Positions 44,462 to 52,217 of a DNA stretch of 64,000 nucleotides are shown here, in pieces. Source of the stretch: Xylanimonas allomyrinae (GTDB taxonomy: Bacteria; Actinomycetota; Actinomycetes; Actinomycetales; Cellulomonadaceae); NCBI RefSeq assembly GCF_004135345.1, contig NZ_CP035495.1, positions 1,860,001 to 1,924,000 on the forward strand. Reading direction: 5' to 3'. The number at the start of each line of letters is the position of its first letter. Positions within the stretch are counted from its first letter, which is position 1. The translations under genes and the position numbers were made by a program. The notes under the pieces are model-generated. The model saw only the letters and a list, made by a program, of their open reading frames with translations, was not told the DNA's origin and did not search any database.

Positions 44462-46042
44462 ATGACCGCTGCCCGCTCCATCGGCCGCCGGCTCCCCGCC
44501 GCCGCGAGCCTGCTCCTGCTCGCCGCGTGCTCTGCGACACCGGCGTCCAGCCCCTCCCCCGCCGGCCCTCCATCGGGCGACGACGACGTCGCGGCCTGCA
44601 CGGACGCGGGCGACGTCTGGCTCGTCGTCGCCGCCGAGGACGGCACGCGCCTGGCAGACCAGTGCGTCGGCACGCCCGCGACCGGGACGGCGGCGCTCGA
44701 CGCGGCTGGACTCGACGTCGCTCGTGACGCGAGCGGCTTCATCTGCGCCGTCGGCGGCGAGCCCGCCCAGTGCCCCGCGGCGTTCGACGGCCGGTTCTGG
44801 CAGTACTACACCGCGACCCCGGGCGGCGAGTGGGCTTTCGCCACGGCCGGTTCCGACGAGGCGGTGCCGGCGCCCGGCACGATCGAGGGCTGGTGCTACG
44901 GCTCCGCCTGCACACCGCCCGAGATCGCCGATGTGACCGCCCCTCCCCCGCGAGCTGACGAGGTGGGCGCCGCCCGGCCGGGACGCGAGCTGCACCCTGG
45001 GGCGTGGTGGGCGTGGGCCGCGGGCGCCGCGGCCGCCGTCTCCCTGACGACGCATGCGCTGCTCGCCGCTCTCGTGGCCGCCGCGGCCGGAGCGGTCGCG
45101 CTGCGCCGTCGGCCCGCCGACGGAGCACGTCGCACCTGGTGGCTGTACGTGAGCCTCGGAGCGGCGATCGTCGTCGTGCGGCTGGTGCTCCAGGCCGTGC
45201 TCGGGGTCAACCGGGCCGGCACCGTCCTGTTCACGCTGCCCCGGGTGCCGTTGCCGACGTGGGCGGCGGGGATCCGCCTGGGCGGGCCGGTGACCGTCGA
45301 CGGAATGGCGCTCGCGCTCGGGGACGGGCTGCGGCTCGCCGTCATCGTGATGTGCGTCGGAGCCGCTGCCGTGCTCGCCAGCCCGCGCCGCGCCCTGCGC
45401 GCGCTCCCCGCCGCGCTCGGTGAGGCGACCACCGCCATGGCGATCGCGCTGACCGTCGCGCCCCAGCTGCTCGACTCCGCGGCGCGCGTGCGCCGCGCCC
45501 GACGGCTGCGTGGGAGCACCCCGGGGCGTGCCCGCCTGCTGCGCAGCCTGGTGCTGCCCGTGCTCGGCGACGCCATCGACCGCTCGGTGTCGATCGCCGC
45601 GGCCATGGAGGCCCGCGGCTACGGAGCGACGCTCGACGCCCGCCGCGTCCCGGCGGCGACCGCGGGCCTGACCGCCGCCGCGCTGGGCCTGCTCGGGTTC
45701 GGGGCGGTCGCCGTCCTCGGCCTGCCCGGCGCAGGCGCGGCCGGGACGGCGTGCCTGGTCGCCGGGGGCGTGTGCTCGGCCGCGGCCATGACGCTCGCGC
45801 GGCGGCGCCTGGCCGTCACCCGCTACCGGCCCACGCCGTGGACGCGCCGCGAGTCGGCCGTCGCGGCCTCGGGTACTGCCACGTTCGCCGTGGCCGCGTG
45901 GGCGCTGGCCACCGACCCGGCCGTGATGCGCCCGACGTCGCCGGCGCTGTGGCCAGCCCCCACCCCGGCGATGCTCGCCGTCCCGCTGCTGGTCGCGTGC
46001 GCCCTGGCCTGGACGGCGGCGCCCGCGCAGGAGGCTCGATGA
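44462..46042 (+). CDS. ECF transporter T component fused to an N-terminal lipoprotein domain
   Basis: A 526-residue fusion. Residues 1-25 form a lipoprotein signal with lipobox LLAACS. Residues ~40-155 are an extracellular DUF4430-like domain with DVWLVVAAEDGTRLADQC and PAPGTIEGWCYG. The rest is an EcfT membrane protein with several helices and coupling motifs DSAARVRRARRLRG and AAAMEARGYGA. T components link ATPases to the substrate subunit. DUF4430-like domains resemble transcobalamin domains, so capture of corrinoid is a fair inference given the riboswitch. AGGAGG precedes ATG 44462. Confidence 0.85.
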   Translation: MTAARSIGRRLPAAASLLLLAACSATPASSPSPAGPPSGDDDVAACTDAGDVWLVVAAEDGTRLADQCVGTPATGTAALDAAGLDVARDASGFICAVGGEPAQCPAAFDGRFWQYYTATPGGEWAFATAGSDEAVPAPGTIEGWCYGSACTPPEIADVTAPPPRADEVGAARPGRELHPGAWWAWAAGAAAAVSLTTHALLAALVAAAAGAVALRRRPADGARRTWWLYVSLGAAIVVVRLVLQAVLGVNRAGTVLFTLPRVPLPTWAAGIRLGGPVTVDGMALALGDGLRLAVIVMCVGAAAVLASPRRALRALPAALGEATTAMAIALTVAPQLLDSAARVRRARRLRGSTPGRARLLRSLVLPVLGDAIDRSVSIAAAMEARGYGATLDARRVPAATAGLTAAALGLLGFGAVAVLGLPGAGAAGTACLVAGGVCSAAAMTLARRRLAVTRYRPTPWTRRESAVAASGTATFAVAAWALATDPAVMRPTSPALWPAPTPAMLAVPLLVACALAWTAAPAQEAR

Positions 46043-47925
46043 TCACGTTCGACGACGTCACGCTCACCCCCGCGGGGGCGACCCGGCCCGTGCTCGACGG
46101 CGTCTCCCTCACGATCGCGGAGGGCGACCTGTGCCTCGTCGTCGGGCGCACCGGCAGCGGCAAGTCGACGCTGCTCGGCGCCGTCAACGGACTGGTGCCC
46201 CACTTCACGGGCGCGACCATGCGCGGCACCGTCACCGTCGCGGGGCGCAGCACGCGCGACCACCCGCCGCGCCAGCTCGCCCGGCTCGTCGGGTACGTGG
46301 GGCAGGACCCGGCACGCGGATTCGTCACCGACCGCGTCGAGGACGAGATCGCCTACGGGATGGAACAGCTCGGCATCACGCCCACGGCGATGCGCAAGCG
46401 CGTCGAGGAGACGTGCGACCTGCTCGGCATCGGCGACCTGCGCCGCCGCGCACTGACGACACTCTCGGGCGGGCAGCAGCAGCGTGTCGCGATCGCGTCC
46501 GTGCTCGCCGCCCAGCCCCGCGTGCTCGTGCTCGACGAGCCCACCTCCGCGCTCGACCCCACCGCGGCCGGCGACGTCCTCGCCGCGATCACCTCGCTCG
46601 TGCACGACGTCGGGCTGACCGTCGTGCTCGCCGAGCACCGGCTCGAACGCGTCATGCAGGCCGCCGACCAGGTCGTGTGGCTGCCCGGCGACGGCAGCGC
46701 CGTGAACGGGGACGGGCCACAGGTGCTCGCGCGCGCGGACGTGCGCCCACCCCTGGCCGCGCTGGCGCACGAGCTCGGCTGGGCGCGCGTGCCGCTCGAC
46801 GTGCGGCAGGCGCGACGCACCGTCCGCAGCGAGCACCCCGAGCTCGCGGCGGAGCCCGACGACGTCGGGGGCGTCGCGGGATCTGGGGGCGTCCGGGTGG
46901 CGGCGGGACGGGTCGATGCCGGGGCGGTCGGGCGGTCGGCGGGCATCCGGGGCGGGGCGGGGCGGGACGACGCAGGCGCCGTAGCGAGGCGGGACGACGC
47001 CGGGGCCGTGACGGGACCCGCGAGCGGCCAGGGCGTGGCGGGACGGCACGACGCCGGGGCCGTCGGACGGCCGGCGGGCACCGGGCGCGACCGGCCGGCC
47101 CCCGCCGTGGCCGCGCGCGGGCTCACCGTGCGCTACGGCTCGACGACGGCGGTCGACGGCCTGGACCTGAGCCTCGACGCGGGGCAGGTCACCGTCGTCA
47201 TGGGACGCAACGGCGCCGGCAAGTCCTCGCTGCTGTGGGCCCTCGCGGGTGCCACGCCGTCGACGGGAGCGCTGACTGTCGCGGGCACCGACCCGCGCCC
47301 CCGGGCCGCGAGCGCCGCGCGCCGCGTCGTCGCCCTCGTGCCGCAGACGGCGTCCGACCTGCTGTACCTGCCGACGGTCGCCGCCGAGTGCGCGCAGGCC
47401 GACCGCGAGTCCCGGGTCGCGTCCGGCAGCACGGCACGCCTGCTGGCCCGGCTCGACGGCGCCGGCGAGGCCACCGGTGCCCGTGGCCCATTGCTGTGCG
47501 CGAGCCCGCATGCCGACCCGGCGGACCTGTCCGAGGGGCAGCGCCTCGGGCTCGTGCTCGCGGTCCAGCTCGTCGCCCGCCCCGCCGTCGTGCTGCTCGA
47601 CGAGCCGACCCGCGGGCTGGACTACGCGACCAAGGAACGCCTCGCCGGGCTGCTGCGCGAGCTCGCGCGCGAGGGGGCCACCGTCGTCGTCGCGACGCAC
47701 GACGTGGAGTTCGCGGCCGACGTGGCCGACCGAGCCGTCATCCTGGCCGACGGCCAGGTCGTCGCCGACGGCCCGGCGCGCGAGATCTGCACGGCCTCCC
47801 CCGCGTACGCGCCACAGCTCGCGAAGGTGTTCTGGCCGTGGCCGTGGCTCACGCTCGACGACGTGCGCGCGGGCCTGCAGCTCGCGTCGGCGGCAGGCAC
47901 GGCCGCGACAGGTGGCGTGCGGTGA
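46039..47925 (+). CDS. ECF transporter ATPase, two fused ABC domains
   Basis: A 628-residue protein with both ATPases in one chain. Domain 1 (residues 1-250): Walker A GRTGSGKSTLLGAV, signature LSGGQQQRVAIA, Walker B VLVLDEPTSALDP. Domain 2 (from ~355): Walker A GRNGAGKSSLLWAL, degenerate signature DLSEGQRLGLVLA, Walker B VVLLDEPTRGLDY. The linker (residues ~275-350) is a Gly/Ala/Arg repeat with DAGAV four times. It overlaps the T-component stop (ATGA) and the S-component start (GTGA). It energises uptake, probably of cobalamin. Confidence 0.92.
   Translation: MITFDDVTLTPAGATRPVLDGVSLTIAEGDLCLVVGRTGSGKSTLLGAVNGLVPHFTGATMRGTVTVAGRSTRDHPPRQLARLVGYVGQDPARGFVTDRVEDEIAYGMEQLGITPTAMRKRVEETCDLLGIGDLRRRALTTLSGGQQQRVAIASVLAAQPRVLVLDEPTSALDPTAAGDVLAAITSLVHDVGLTVVLAEHRLERVMQAADQVVWLPGDGSAVNGDGPQVLARADVRPPLAALAHELGWARVPLDVRQARRTVRSEHPELAAEPDDVGGVAGSGGVRVAAGRVDAGAVGRSAGIRGGAGRDDAGAVARRDDAGAVTGPASGQGVAGRHDAGAVGRPAGTGRDRPAPAVAARGLTVRYGSTTAVDGLDLSLDAGQVTVVMGRNGAGKSSLLWALAGATPSTGALTVAGTDPRPRAASAARRVVALVPQTASDLLYLPTVAAECAQADRESRVASGSTARLLARLDGAGEATGARGPLLCASPHADPADLSEGQRLGLVLAVQLVARPAVVLLDEPTRGLDYATKERLAGLLRELAREGATVVVATHDVEFAADVADRAVILADGQVVADGPAREICTASPAYAPQLAKVFWPWPWLTLDDVRAGLQLASAAGTAATGGVR
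46900..47090. repeat. Degenerate tandem repeats in the ATPase linker
   Basis: Copies of a GACGACGCCGGGGCCGT-type unit encode D-D/H-A-G-A-V four times, separated by R/G-rich spacers. The region is confined to the interdomain linker and likely arose by slippage. Confidence 0.6.
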
Positions 47926-48748
47926 GCGCAGCGCCGGACCCGCTCACGACCCCGGGCGCGCGGCTGCGCGCCGTCCCCTCCCGCCACGCTCCCGGGTCAC
48001 CCTGACGGCCGCGGCCCTGATCGGCCTGGTCGCGTTCACGTGGCCGCTGCTGGTCGACCCGGCCGCGCTCGTGGGCGACGACCGCACCGGGGCGAGCATC
48101 GCGCCCGTCGTCATGGGCGCGGTGCTGCTGGTGGTCGCGGCGCTCGTGCTGGTCGAGCTGTCGGGGCGCGAGGTGCGCACCACGACGCTCGCGATGCTCG
48201 GGGTGCTCGCGGCCATCGGCGCGATCGTGCGCCCGCTCGGCGCGGGCGCGGGCGGCCTGGAGACGGTGTTCTTCCTCATCGTGCTCGGCGGGCGTGCGTT
48301 CGGCGCCGGGTTCGGCTACCTGCTGGGGGCGCTGACGATCTTCGCGTCCGCGCTGGTCACCGCGGGAGTGGGCCCGTGGATGCCGTACCAGATGATCGGG
48401 GCCGCGTTCGTCGGGCTCGGCGCGGGGCTGCTGCCGCCCACGCGGGCGGGCTCACGCGCCGAGCTCGCGCTCCTGGGCGCGTACGGGTTCGTGGCCTCGT
48501 TCGCCTACGGCTACCTGGTGGATCTGGCGTTCTGGCCGTTCGTCTTCGGCACGGGCTCGCAGGCGGGATTCGACCCGTCCGCGGGGGCGTGGTCCAACCT
48601 GCGCACGTTCGCGGTGGTCAACACGGTGACGTCGCTCGGCTGGAACCTGGGGCGGGCGGTCACGTGCGTCGTGCTGATCGCGGTGCTCGGCCCGGGCCTG
48701 CTGCACGCCCTGCGCCGGGCGTCGCGCCGGGCGGTGTTCGCGGCCTGA
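47922..48748 (+). CDS. ECF transporter S component, frameshifted near its start
   Basis: The substrate-binding membrane subunit. It begins at GTG 47922 overlapping the ATPase stop (SAAPDPLTTPGARLRAVPSR) but runs into a stop at 48003-48005. One extra base in CCCGGG 47991-47996 joins it to the long downstream frame VTLTAAALIGLVAFTWPLLV. That frame contains six hydrophobic segments including VFFLIVLGGRAFGAGFGYLL, GVGPWMPYQMIGAAFVGLGA and SLGWNLGRAVTCVVLI. The repaired length is ~275 residues. The MPYQM block is typical of S components found with B12 riboswitches. A sequencing error is favoured over true loss because the rest is well preserved. Confidence 0.82.
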
Positions 48749-48947
48749 CGGGCCCCCGCAGGGCCCCATCCGCGACGACGTGACCGGCAACGGGCCGCCC
48801 GCCTCCGGCGGCGGCTGCAACCCGAGGTCGAGCTCGTCCTGCCCGCCCGCGAGGGTCTGCCGTGCGACCGTCTTAGGGCGGTGGGGTTACAGGCGGGCAG
48901 CAGCACGTACATTTCGGTGATGGTTCTGCACTCAACATTGACGGAAC

Positions 48948-49511
48948 ATGGAAGCATGGTGGAGGAGTGCTGACAATGGCTCGGGAACAGTGGCTGCGCG
49001 CGAATGGGTGGGAAGTTCCGTAGTGTGTGCGACGCTAGAAGCATGGTTGTCGGTCGCGAAGAAGCGCCTTCGCGACGGTGATCTCGAGTTTTACTTTGAC
49101 TCGTGTCATATCGACGAGGTCGGTATTCAGTGGTTGGCAATCCGAGACGTTCCGCGCCTTGTTGCCCGCGTTCTCCGCGCGCAAGTGGGCATCGATCCCG
49201 GAATGCGGCTCGCGGTTGCCATCCCACTGGAGGAGTCTGTGGAGCCGTACTGCACACCGCCTAGTTTCGACTCTCTAGAAGCGGATGAGTTCGAACCTCC
49301 GTCTGTTTATCTCTTCGACGCTAGGCATTTTCAACTGCCGAACGATGACACCGAGCGGGTTAGGCTGCGCTACAGCGGGAACCCTTGGGGGGCAGATTCA
49401 GAGAGTGTGTCTGTTGAACTGGTCAGTTGGCGCGACAGCCGTGGACGCAGTCTCGACTGGCCCTACTCAAACACGTTGTGGATCTGGATGGGCAGCAAGC
49501 AAAAGGTGTGA
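48948..49511 (+). CDS. Hypothetical protein, possible orphan immunity protein
   Basis: A 187-residue soluble, acidic protein I do not recognise. Aromatic and acidic stretches (GDLEFYFDSCHIDEVGIQWL, DEFEPPSVYLFDARHF) resemble the style of polymorphic-toxin immunity proteins. Codon and base use is clearly less GC-rich than in neighbouring genes, with frequent T/A third positions. An Rhs-repeat fragment follows directly and an ISL3-like remnant after that. The start is uncertain: ATG 48948 lacks a good ribosome site and GTG 48990 is an alternative. Transfer from another organism is likely. Confidence 0.55.
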   Translation: MEAWWRSADNGSGTVAAREWVGSSVVCATLEAWLSVAKKRLRDGDLEFYFDSCHIDEVGIQWLAIRDVPRLVARVLRAQVGIDPGMRLAVAIPLEESVEPYCTPPSFDSLEADEFEPPSVYLFDARHFQLPNDDTERVRLRYSGNPWGADSESVSVELVSWRDSRGRSLDWPYSNTLWIWMGSKQKV

Positions 49512-49515
49512 CTTC

Positions 49516-49563
49516 ACCACGATGGCGTACGACGGGGTCGGGAACCTGACCTCGAAGAAGTAG
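49516..49563 (+). pseudogene. Rhs/YD-repeat remnant
   Basis: A short in-frame scrap encodes TTMAYDGVGNLTSKK before a stop at 49561. YD-x-x-GNLT is the core of the Rhs/YD repeat of polymorphic toxins. It starts within a few bases of the preceding gene, the position expected for an orphan toxin-tip module behind an immunity gene. Confidence 0.55.
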
Positions 49564-49564
49564 A

Positions 49565-50004
49565 GACGATTTGCGGTTCATCCCAGGTGAGCGTGTAGTC
49601 GGGTCGCTGGTGGCGGGGCTGGTGTCGGCGCGTCGGTGACCGGGTAGGGGTCGAGGCCTTCCGAAGATGGGGGTTCTCACGCCAACCCATCCGAAAGACC
49701 TCGACGTGGACGAACCTACCTTTTGCCCCCTGACCTGACGGCGTTCTGCCGCCTCGACACGCTCGGCCTCGTGGTCGTCGCCCAGCACCTGAGCCCGGAG
49801 CGCACGACGCTCGTGTGTCGGGTCGTGCGACGTGATGAGGACCGGTTCTGCAAGCGGTGCGGCGCCGAGGGCGGAGCACGGGACACCGTCACTCGGCGGT
49901 TGGCGCACGTCCCCAACACCCTCGAGGCACCTCAGGCCGCTACGCTCGGCCCGGCCGCGCAATCACCGACAAGCGTGTCCAAGATCCAGGGGCAAGGCCC
50001 CTAG
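49565..50004 (+). mobile_element. ISL3-family element remnant with transposase N-terminus
   Basis: A transposase fragment from TTG 49723 reads LTAFCRLDTLGLVVVAQHLS, VCRVVRRDEDRFCKRCGAEG and TVTRRLAHVP, the N-terminal zinc-finger region of ISL3 transposases. After about 65 residues the similarity stops (ATLGPAAQ) and the DDE catalytic domain is absent. Upstream, 49651-49707 forms a long imperfect hairpin (GATGGG...CCCATC), common before such transposases. GGTTCATCCCAGGTGAGCG near 49573 may be the left terminal repeat; I find no matching right end. Confidence 0.65.
49988..50002 (-). terminator. AGGGGC-AAG-GCCCCT hairpin
   Basis: A 6-bp stem with a 3-nt loop 39 bp past the stop of the minus-strand DUF6912 gene. 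Plausible terminator for it. Confidence 0.45.
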
Positions 50005-50040
50005 GCCGCGAGCGCCCGGCCGGGGCGGGCTGCGGGCGCG

Positions 50041-50553
50041 CTACGCGCGCGGGATCGCCCGCAGCTCCTCGGGCGCGTACCAGAGCAGGTCCCGGTCGGT
50101 CACGCGCTGGATCGCGTCGTCGAGCACCGCCTCGGCCTCCGGCGCGTCGCTCGCTGCCGCGTCCAGCACCTCCGCGACGTCCGCGGCCGCCTCGGGCTCG
50201 TCGACGTGCACCGCCACGACCTTCGTGCCCGGCAGGCTGCGCGTCACGGTCACCTGGGACGCCGGGCTCCCCTCACCGGGACCGGCCGCGACGGCGTCGT
50301 CGGGCACCTCGACGGTGACCACGACGCGCAGCCGGACGCCGTCGGGCGCCCCGGCGATGCGCAGCAGCGAGTCGTGCGCGGCGGCGAGGAACGCGAGCCA
50401 CTCCCGGCCCTCGTCGTCCTCGTCGGGCAGCGAGGACGCGAGCGCCGCCGTCACCGCGTGGGCCGGCCCGCCCGGAACGGTCCAGGTGGCGGCGGAGGCG
50501 GTGACGACGGCGGCGTCCAGCTCGTCGAGCGTGGCAGGCACGTAGAGGCGCAT
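50041..50553 (-). CDS. DUF6912-like hypothetical protein
   Basis: A 170-residue cytoplasmic protein with MRLYVPATLDELD at the start, an Asp/Glu-rich centre, and C-terminal LWYAPEELRAIPRA. The layout (RLYVPAT start, YAPEEL end) matches a conserved actinobacterial family of unknown function, often listed as DUF6912. No catalytic motif or membrane segment is visible. It is separated by 27 bp from the upstream symporter gene on the same strand. Confidence 0.75.
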   Translation of the reverse strand: MRLYVPATLDELDAAVVTASAATWTVPGGPAHAVTAALASSLPDEDDEGREWLAFLAAAHDSLLRIAGAPDGVRLRVVVTVEVPDDAVAAGPGEGSPASQVTVTRSLPGTKVVAVHVDEPEAAADVAEVLDAAASDAPEAEAVLDDAIQRVTDRDLLWYAPEELRAIPRA

Positions 50554-50580
50554 GCCTCGATTGTGCAGGAGCGTGGCCCG

Positions 50581-52053
50581 TCAGGCCGTCGCGGGCGTTC
50601 CCGCGGCGCGCTGCTCGATCTCGGCGTTCATCTGCGTGAGGCGCTCGTCGGTCAGGTCGTAACGGCTGATGATGACCATCGCGACGACCAGCAGCACCGC
50701 GGGGATGACGGAGACCAGCCACAGGATGCCGTGCGTGGCCGCGTCCGACTGGGTCCCGGCGTCCGAGCGGTAGCCCGTCAGCGACAGGACGACGCCCGGC
50801 ACCACGCCTCCCAGGGCCATGCCGGCCTTGAAGAAGATGCCGGTCAGGGCGTTGACGATGCCCGAGATGCGCCGGCCCGTGCGCCACTCGCCGTAGGAGA
50901 CGACCTCGGGGATGAGCGACCACATGTAGCCGGTGGCGACGATGACGCCCGTCGAGCGGACGAACTGTGCGGCCATGACCAGGCCCACGTGCTCGGCCGG
51001 GTCGGGGATGAGGTAGAGCATCGCCAGCCCGAGGATCGCGACCCCGAGGAACCCGAGGAACAGCGGCTTCTTGCCCACCCAGCGCTTGATGCGCGGCACG
51101 AGCGGCAGGAACACGAACGCAGGCAGCACGCCCAGCGCGTTGAACCACTGCACCGAGTCCTCGGCGCGCACGACGTCGTTCATGTAGTACGCGGCCCCGG
51201 CGTTGCCGACCGACATCATGGCGAACGCCGTGATGAAGAAGAACGCGACGACGCGCAGCGGCCGGTTGCGCCGGAACTCGGTCACCAGGTCGCTGACGCG
51301 TACCTGCTCGGCGGTGGCGTCGTCCATGACGACGCGCTCCTTGGTCTGCGTGAACGTGAAGATCAGCACGGCCAGGCCGACGACGGCGTAGATCGCCATT
51401 GTGGTCAGCCACCCGCCCGCGGAGGCGGGCGTGTCCCAGTGGCCGTCGGCGGAGAAGAGGCGCACGAGCACCGGCACGCCGAACGCGACGGCGAGCCCGC
51501 CGATGTTCGCGAGGAACATGCGGGTCGTGGTGAGCACCGAGATCTCGTCGTTGTCGCGCGTGAGCGAGGAGTTCAGCGCGCCGTAGGGCACGTTGAGCAA
51601 CGTGTAGAGCATCGACAGGCCCACGTAGGTGACGTACGCGTACAGCAGCGAGCCCGACATGCCCGTCCAGAAGACCAGCACCGCGAGCGCCGACAGGGGG
51701 ATGCCCGCGAGCACGAGGTAGCCGCGGTACCGGCCCCACGGGGTCGAGCGCTTGTCGACCATGGTGCCCACGATCGGGTCCCAGACCACGTCGATGAGGC
51801 GCACCGCGAGGAACATCGTCGCGGCCGCGGCCGCGGACAGCCCGAAGACCTCCGTGTAGAAGAACAGCAGGTACGTCGAGACGGTGTTGTAGATGAGGTT
51901 CTGGGCCAGGTCGCCCGACCCGAATCCGATGCGCTGCATCCAGGTCAAGTGATAGAAGCCGTGCTCCTCACCCGGCTTCTGGCGCCCCGAAGCGTCGCCC
52001 CCTGGCCCCTGGAGCCTGAGAGCGCTTCCAGCGCTGTCGATGGTCGCCGTCAT
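50581..52053 (-). CDS. GPH-type (glycoside-pentoside-hexuronide) cation symporter, MFS fold
   Basis: A 490-residue transporter with twelve hydrophobic segments. The GPH family marks are FGSGDLAQNLIYNTVSTYLL at helix 1, DVVWDPIVGTMVDKRSTPWG after helix 2, and GVPVL...NDEISVLTTTRMF in the middle. GEWRTGRRISGIVNALTGIF appears in the C-terminal half. It imports sugars or glycosides with Na+ or H+. No LacI regulator or glycosidase is adjacent, so the substrate is open. ATG 52053 begins MTATIDSAGSALRLQGPGGD. Confidence 0.9.
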   Translation of the reverse strand: MTATIDSAGSALRLQGPGGDASGRQKPGEEHGFYHLTWMQRIGFGSGDLAQNLIYNTVSTYLLFFYTEVFGLSAAAAATMFLAVRLIDVVWDPIVGTMVDKRSTPWGRYRGYLVLAGIPLSALAVLVFWTGMSGSLLYAYVTYVGLSMLYTLLNVPYGALNSSLTRDNDEISVLTTTRMFLANIGGLAVAFGVPVLVRLFSADGHWDTPASAGGWLTTMAIYAVVGLAVLIFTFTQTKERVVMDDATAEQVRVSDLVTEFRRNRPLRVVAFFFITAFAMMSVGNAGAAYYMNDVVRAEDSVQWFNALGVLPAFVFLPLVPRIKRWVGKKPLFLGFLGVAILGLAMLYLIPDPAEHVGLVMAAQFVRSTGVIVATGYMWSLIPEVVSYGEWRTGRRISGIVNALTGIFFKAGMALGGVVPGVVLSLTGYRSDAGTQSDAATHGILWLVSVIPAVLLVVAMVIISRYDLTDERLTQMNAEIEQRAAGTPATA

Positions 52054-52217
52054 GGCTGTGCCCTCTCACCGTCGTCGGATTCGCCGCCCGGGGCTGCGGA
52101 GCGTCTCGCGGCGCGCGCAGGCAACCCGGACAGGGTGCGCCCCGCAGGCGCCGCACGACAAATCGGCACGCGCCACTGTGGCGAAGGCCACGCCCCCGCT
52201 CGGGTCGTCGGCGGCGC

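Noticed and set aside
48749-48947. Gene in the gap after the ECF S component
   Set aside because: Only a GGGCCC hairpin and G/C-rich repeats; no start with coding character before 48948.
52015-52040. LacI-type operator (AGCGCTTCCAGCGCT) for the symporter
   Set aside because: It lies inside the first codons of the gene and is an accidental repeat of AGCGCT; no LacI gene is nearby.
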